This document shows, piece after piece, positions 60,147 to 64,000 of a stretch of 64,000 bases of DNA. Every line of letters begins with the position of its first letter. Positions within the stretch are counted from its first letter, which is position 1. The position numbers and the translations under genes are program-made. The notes beneath the pieces were generated by a model that saw only the letters and a program-made list of their open reading frames with translations, searched no databases and was not told where the DNA came from. The stretch covers positions 1,125-65,124 of the forward strand of contig CADBWQ010000003.1 in NCBI GenBank assembly GCA_902798545.1. The letters are read 5' to 3'. The DNA comes from Oscillospiraceae bacterium (GTDB lineage Bacteria; Bacillota; Clostridia; Oscillospirales; Oscillospiraceae).

Positions 60147-62384
60147 TTATATGTTTCCTTCCGCCGCGATCATCAGCTGGCCGAGGCTCAGGCCTTCGTC
60201 GTTGCAGGAAACCCGCCGATGGTGAAATACTTCAAACCCCATTGCCCTCAGACGCTCCGGCAGATGATGCATCACATACTGGTTCTGAAAACTCCCTCCC
60301 GAGAGCACCACCCGGTTCAGGCCGGTCGCTTCCGCCGCGAAATGAGCCTGTTCGGCTGCCATTTCGATCAGGGTATTCATGAACTTTGCCGCGAGGATCG
60401 GGATCGCGGTTCCGTTCTGCCGCTCCGACACCAGCGCCCGGACCATCGGCCGCCAGTCAAAGCGCAGCAGGCTGTTTTCCTTTTCATCCGGTACAAAGCA
60501 CACAGGGAAATGTTCTCCGCTTTCTCCCGCCGCCGCTTCGAGCAGGATCGCCGCCTGTCCTTCATAGTTGCAGACTTCTTTGATGCCGAGGATGGCAGAA
60601 ACGCCGTCAAACAGCCTCCCCATGCCGGAGGAGCGCGGGCAGTTCAATCCGGCTGTCAGCTGTTTTTTCAGTCTCTCCGCTTCCCGGATTCCGTCCGTCT
60701 CGCAGCCCGCCGCCTGCAGCAGTGAGAAGGCGACGCGGTACGGTTCCTTTACAGCCCGATCCCCGCCGATCAGCGGGATCGGAAGCATGCTTCCGGTCCG
60801 TTCAAATCCGGAATACCCACCCACCAGGCACTCCGCGCCCCAGCTTGTCCCGTCGGTGCCGAGACCGGTACCGTCCCAGATCAGTCCGATACAGGGTCCG
60901 GCCAGTCCGTTGTCCGCCATGCAGGAAGCCATGTGCGCATGATGGTGCTGCACCTGTATGAGTGGGAGCTGCTCCTTTCCCGCGCATTCCTGGGCATAGC
61001 GGGTGGAGAGATAATCCGGATGCAGATCGCAGACCAGCAGTTCCGGGTGAATATCAAACAGCCGCTCAAAGTGTCGGATCTGCTTTTCATAGTGCTCCAG
61101 GGTCTCCAGGTTTTTGAGGTCCCCGATGTGCTGGCTGAGGAAAGCATGCTCCCCCTTCCCCGCGCAGAAGCTCGCCTTCTGCTCCGCACCGCAGGCCAGG
61201 ATATGCCTCTTTAGCTGCGGCACCGTCACCGGCTGCGGCACATAACCGCGGGATCGTCTGGAGAAGTATTCGTGTCCGTCCAGCACCCAGCAAAGTGAAT
61301 CATCGCAGCGTGTCTGGATCAGGCGGTTGTGGAGCAGGAATCCGTCCGCGATTCCGCGCAGTTCATCCAGCGCTGCCTCGTTGTCCTTCAGAATCGGTGT
61401 ATCCGAGAGATTCGCGCTGGTCATCACCAGTGTGTCAATATCATCCCCGAACAGCAGCACATGCAGCGGCGTATAGGGAAGCATGACCCCGAGATATGCG
61501 TTTTCACTGAGGTGTTCCAGCCCGCCTGTTTTCTTTTTCAGCAGCACGATCGGCCGTCTCGCCCCGCACAGGATCTTCTCCTCCGCCTCCGTGATCTCGC
61601 AGATCCGCCCTGCCGCTTCCGCGTCCCGGCACATGACGGCAAAGGGCTTCTCATCCCTCTGCTTCCGCCGGCGGAGTTCTGCCGCGATGGCCGGATCGTC
61701 GCTGCGGCAGGCCAGATGGAAGCCTCCCAGCCCCTTGACCGCGATGATTCTCCCTGCTTTCAGCTCCCTTCTCGCAAGTTCGATCGCATCTCCGTCAACC
61801 GCTTCTCCGTCTCCGTTCAGGAAACGCACCTGCGGCCCGCACACCGGGCAGCAGTCTGGCTGTGCATGATACCGCCGGTTTTCGATATCGTGATACTCTC
61901 TCTCGCATTCGGGACACATCGGGAAGGCCTTCATGGAGGTCTTGGGCCGGTCGTATGGGACGTCTTCGATGATCGTGAAGCGCGGTCCGCAGTTGGTGCA
62001 GTTGATAAACGGGAAGCGGTACCGTCGGTCGGTCGGATCCTTCAGCTCTCTCAGGCAGTCCGGGCAGGTTGCGATATCCGGAGAGATGAGTGTGTTTCTC
62101 TCCTCCTGCCGCTCACTGCCGATGATGGTGAAGCGCTCAAAGCCCCGTACCGGGATTTCCCTGCTGCGGATCTCTTCGATCACGGCGAGCGGCGGTGCTT
62201 TCCGCGGCAGCTCCCGCAGGAAGGCATTGATTGCCGTCTCTTCCCCCTCCAGCTCCATCGTCACGCCGGACGAGGTGTTCCGGATCGTTCCTTTCAGTCC
62301 GTGTTCCCGCACCAGCCGGTGAATGAACGGGCGAAAGCCCACACCCTGCACAATTCCCCTGATTTTTACTTCCGCTGCCTGCAT
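60147..62384 (-). CDS. hypF: Carbamoyltransferase HypF
   Basis: A 745-residue multidomain enzyme that makes carbamoyl-adenylate from carbamoyl phosphate and gives it to HypE. Domains in order: acylphosphatase (GIVQGVGFRPFIHRLVREHG, residues 10-29), double zinc finger (CPDCLRELKDPTDRRYRFPF; CPECEREYHDIENRRYHAQP), YrdC-like domain (RAPVVMCR-type FAVMCRDAEAAGRICE), and Kae1-like domain with QVQHHHAHMAS and GGSFQNQYVMHHL. Separate from hypCDE; the region 62385-62585 upstream may hold its promoter (TATACT near 62510 on the minus strand). Confidence 0.95.
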   Translation of the reverse strand: MQAAEVKIRGIVQGVGFRPFIHRLVREHGLKGTIRNTSSGVTMELEGEETAINAFLRELPRKAPPLAVIEEIRSREIPVRGFERFTIIGSERQEERNTLISPDIATCPDCLRELKDPTDRRYRFPFINCTNCGPRFTIIEDVPYDRPKTSMKAFPMCPECEREYHDIENRRYHAQPDCCPVCGPQVRFLNGDGEAVDGDAIELARRELKAGRIIAVKGLGGFHLACRSDDPAIAAELRRRKQRDEKPFAVMCRDAEAAGRICEITEAEEKILCGARRPIVLLKKKTGGLEHLSENAYLGVMLPYTPLHVLLFGDDIDTLVMTSANLSDTPILKDNEAALDELRGIADGFLLHNRLIQTRCDDSLCWVLDGHEYFSRRSRGYVPQPVTVPQLKRHILACGAEQKASFCAGKGEHAFLSQHIGDLKNLETLEHYEKQIRHFERLFDIHPELLVCDLHPDYLSTRYAQECAGKEQLPLIQVQHHHAHMASCMADNGLAGPCIGLIWDGTGLGTDGTSWGAECLVGGYSGFERTGSMLPIPLIGGDRAVKEPYRVAFSLLQAAGCETDGIREAERLKKQLTAGLNCPRSSGMGRLFDGVSAILGIKEVCNYEGQAAILLEAAAGESGEHFPVCFVPDEKENSLLRFDWRPMVRALVSERQNGTAIPILAAKFMNTLIEMAAEQAHFAAEATGLNRVVLSGGSFQNQYVMHHLPERLRAMGFEVFHHRRVSCNDEGLSLGQLMIAAEGNI

Positions 62385-62585
62385 CCAACTCTTCCTCTAT
62401 CTGTCCTGTCTCTCCTCAATTGCTGTGCCGTTCTGCACTGCAATGGGGATTGTTTTCTTCTCCGGCAGGTCGTACAGCCGCACGGCATGACCGGTGAAAG
62501 CTCCGGCTCAGTATAACACAAAAAACTGATCCTTTAAAGACACATTCCGGAGAATTCCCGGCGCGGGACCTTCTGGTGCACAACA

Positions 62586-62618
62586 GAGAAAACGCCCGCG
62601 GTCCGAAGACCGCGGGCG
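62586..62618 (-). terminator. Terminator of the SNF transporter gene
   Basis: An 11-bp stem CGCCCGCGGTC / GACCGCGGGCG with TTCG tetraloop (minus strand) is followed by TTTTCTC. It lies about 40 bases after the transporter stop. Confidence 0.92.
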
Positions 62619-62655
62619 CCCTCTCAAAGGATGTATATGACGCATCTTGAAAGGT

Positions 62656-64000
62656 TTACTCTGTTTTCTTTCCAACTGCCGCAAAGATCCAGAAGACGAT
62701 CAGTGCGCCGAATGCCACGATGTACCAGATGGCGCTAGCACCGCCGAAGAAGTCGATCATCTGGCCGGCCAGAACGAAGGCCATCACGATGGGAACGACA
62801 AACTTCACGCAGACGCGGTAGAATGCCTTAAAGCCCGCAGACGGGTCGCCGTGCGCGACTTCATCCAGAACCAGATCGGGGGAATTCTCCCAGCCGATCA
62901 TCAGGGCCATCAGCATGGCGCCGAGAGGCATCGCGATACCTTCAGACCAGCAGTCCATGAAGTCGAGGAAGCAATCCAGGAAGGTCGGCATGGTCTTCAT
63001 ACCGAGAAGGCTGGCCGGGCTGAAGTTGGAGCCCAAACCGTCGGCCGCGACGACAACCGCTTCCACCAGGATCAGCAGGGAGACGATCAGAACGTTGCGC
63101 TGACGGGTATCGGTCTCGCCCTTCTGGAGATCCTTGTCGATCCAGTGGGCGGCGATGGTCTCCATCAGGGAGATGGCGGAGGAAATGGCGGCGATCAGAA
63201 CGAGGACATAGAAGATCACACCGAACAGGGGGCCGAGAGCACCCATGTTGGAGAACACGTCCTGCAGCGTGATGAAGAGCAGGCCGGGGCCGCGCAGGGT
63301 GATCTCACCGGGAGCCATGCCCTGGGACAGGCCGTAGGAGACGGCAGCCGGGATAACGGCAATACCGGCCATCAGCGCGATGAGCGTATCGGCCGCGACG
63401 ATGATGACGGAGTTCTTGACAAGGTTCTCATCCTTGCCGAGGTAGGAGCCGTAGGTCAGGATGGCGCCCATGGCCAGCGACAGGGAGAAGAACATCTGGC
63501 CGCCGGCGGTACCGAGAACGGTGATCAGGTCGGGCGCTTGATCGATGAAGCCCGCGCTGACCGCATAGCCGGGGACAAACATGAACTTCAGGCCTTCCGC
63601 GGCATTGGGGAGGGTCAGGGAGCGCACGATGATGATGAGCAGCATCACGAACAGCGCCGGCATACCGACTTTATTGAACTTCTCAATACCGCCGGAGACA
63701 CCGCCCTGCACGATAACCATGCAGATGATGATGAACAGGATCGTGAAGACCACGCAGCCGAGCGGGGTGGTCAGCATCGCGCCGAAGACATCACCGCCGC
63801 TCATGGAAACAGCGCCGTTTCCGAAGCTCAGCTTCGTCATGTTCAGTGCGATGTACTGCAGGCAGTAGCCGCCGAGCACGGTGTAGAAGCTCATGATCAG
63901 GAAGGGTGCGATTGTGGCCAGCCAGCCGATCCATGCGAACTTCTTGCTGACCTTCTGGTAGGCATCAATCGGGCTGAGCTTGGTCTTACGGCCGACTGCA
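62656..64000 (-). CDS. SNF-family Na+-dependent amino-acid transporter (5' end outside window)
   Basis: The minus-strand frame is open to the right edge, so the N-terminal part with the first helices is outside the window. The visible 448 codons contain KLSPIDAYQKVSKKFAWIGW, YTVLGGYCLQYIALN, the Na+-site region FFSLSLAMGAILTYGSYLGKD, ISLMETIAAHWIDK and LPLGAMLMALMIGWENSPDL. These match the bacterial tyrosine/tryptophan-type NSS transporters (LeuT fold). It would import an amino acid with Na+. It is convergent in function with the antiporter-hydrogenase, which may form a Na+ gradient. Confidence 0.93.
   Translation of the reverse strand, partial: AVGRKTKLSPIDAYQKVSKKFAWIGWLATIAPFLIMSFYTVLGGYCLQYIALNMTKLSFGNGAVSMSGGDVFGAMLTTPLGCVVFTILFIIICMVIVQGGVSGGIEKFNKVGMPALFVMLLIIIVRSLTLPNAAEGLKFMFVPGYAVSAGFIDQAPDLITVLGTAGGQMFFSLSLAMGAILTYGSYLGKDENLVKNSVIIVAADTLIALMAGIAVIPAAVSYGLSQGMAPGEITLRGPGLLFITLQDVFSNMGALGPLFGVIFYVLVLIAAISSAISLMETIAAHWIDKDLQKGETDTRQRNVLIVSLLILVEAVVVAADGLGSNFSPASLLGMKTMPTFLDCFLDFMDCWSEGIAMPLGAMLMALMIGWENSPDLVLDEVAHGDPSAGFKAFYRVCVKFVVPIVMAFVLAGQMIDFFGGASAIWYIVAFGALIVFWIFAAVGKKTE

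Overview
The window looks like chromosomal DNA from an anaerobic Clostridia-type Firmicute, probably a gut Oscillospirales/Oscillospiraceae-like organism. The grounds are a SCIFF ranthipeptide with its radical-SAM maturase, a T-box leader in front of valS, GlnS rather than an amidotransferase route, DUF3847/MobA-L/large-serine-recombinase mobile-element genes, strong AGGAGG ribosome binding sites, sortase-type surface proteins and a ferredoxin-linked group 4 [NiFe] hydrogenase. The species cannot be fixed from sequence reading alone.

Layout. 1-4.6 kb: a phosphate-type two-component system (the response regulator is cut by the left edge), an HD-domain protein and a Na+/phosphate symporter with a PhoP-box-like repeat in front. 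4.6-7.6 kb: a decayed integrative/mobilizable element (DUF3847 protein, MobA/L relaxase stump, KilA-N protein, frameshifted large serine recombinase). 7.6-15.8 kb (minus strand): a peptide/amide import and catabolism operon: solute-binding protein, two permeases, fused double ATPase, DUF917 protein, M29-like peptidase, YczE-like membrane protein. 16.0-24.6 kb (minus): housekeeping genes radC, tsaD, rimI, polA, uvrB, glnS. 24.7-30.0 kb (plus): a short thioredoxin-reductase-like flavoprotein, T-box-valS, a coiled-coil protein and signal peptidase I. 30.0-33.0 kb (minus): SCIFF precursor, attenuator, SCIFF maturase, Orn/Lys/Arg decarboxylase-like enzyme. 33.2-42.3 kb (plus): AraC regulator, sugar-permease remnant, structured leader, GH2 beta-galactosidase, then a separate ABC importer. 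42.4-44.9 kb (minus): a small operon with a HAD phosphatase, a lysozyme-like protein, a papain/C39-like protein and a VOC protein. 45.0-47.6 kb: two surface proteins with related C-terminal sorting signals. 47.7-48.5 kb: an alpha/beta hydrolase.

48.7-62.4 kb (minus) is the main system: a membrane-bound ferredoxin:H+ hydrogenase fused at operon level to Mrp-type cation antiporter modules (Mbh-like), with hypA inside the structural operon, hypCDE just upstream and hypF as a separate unit. The large subunit keeps all four Ni-Fe ligands, so this is a hydrogenase and not complex I. The antiporter modules (MrpE, F, G, two MrpA-C-terminal-like pieces, B, C, D) follow the archaeal mbhA-H order. The hydrogenase modules are split to either side, and the ferredoxin subunit carries a long Ala/Pro/Glu/Lys linker and a second ferredoxin domain. 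Together these genes would oxidise reduced ferredoxin, evolve H2 and build an ion gradient. The right edge holds most of a SNF-family Na+-coupled amino-acid transporter, which could use such a gradient. I saw no rRNA, tRNA or CRISPR array.
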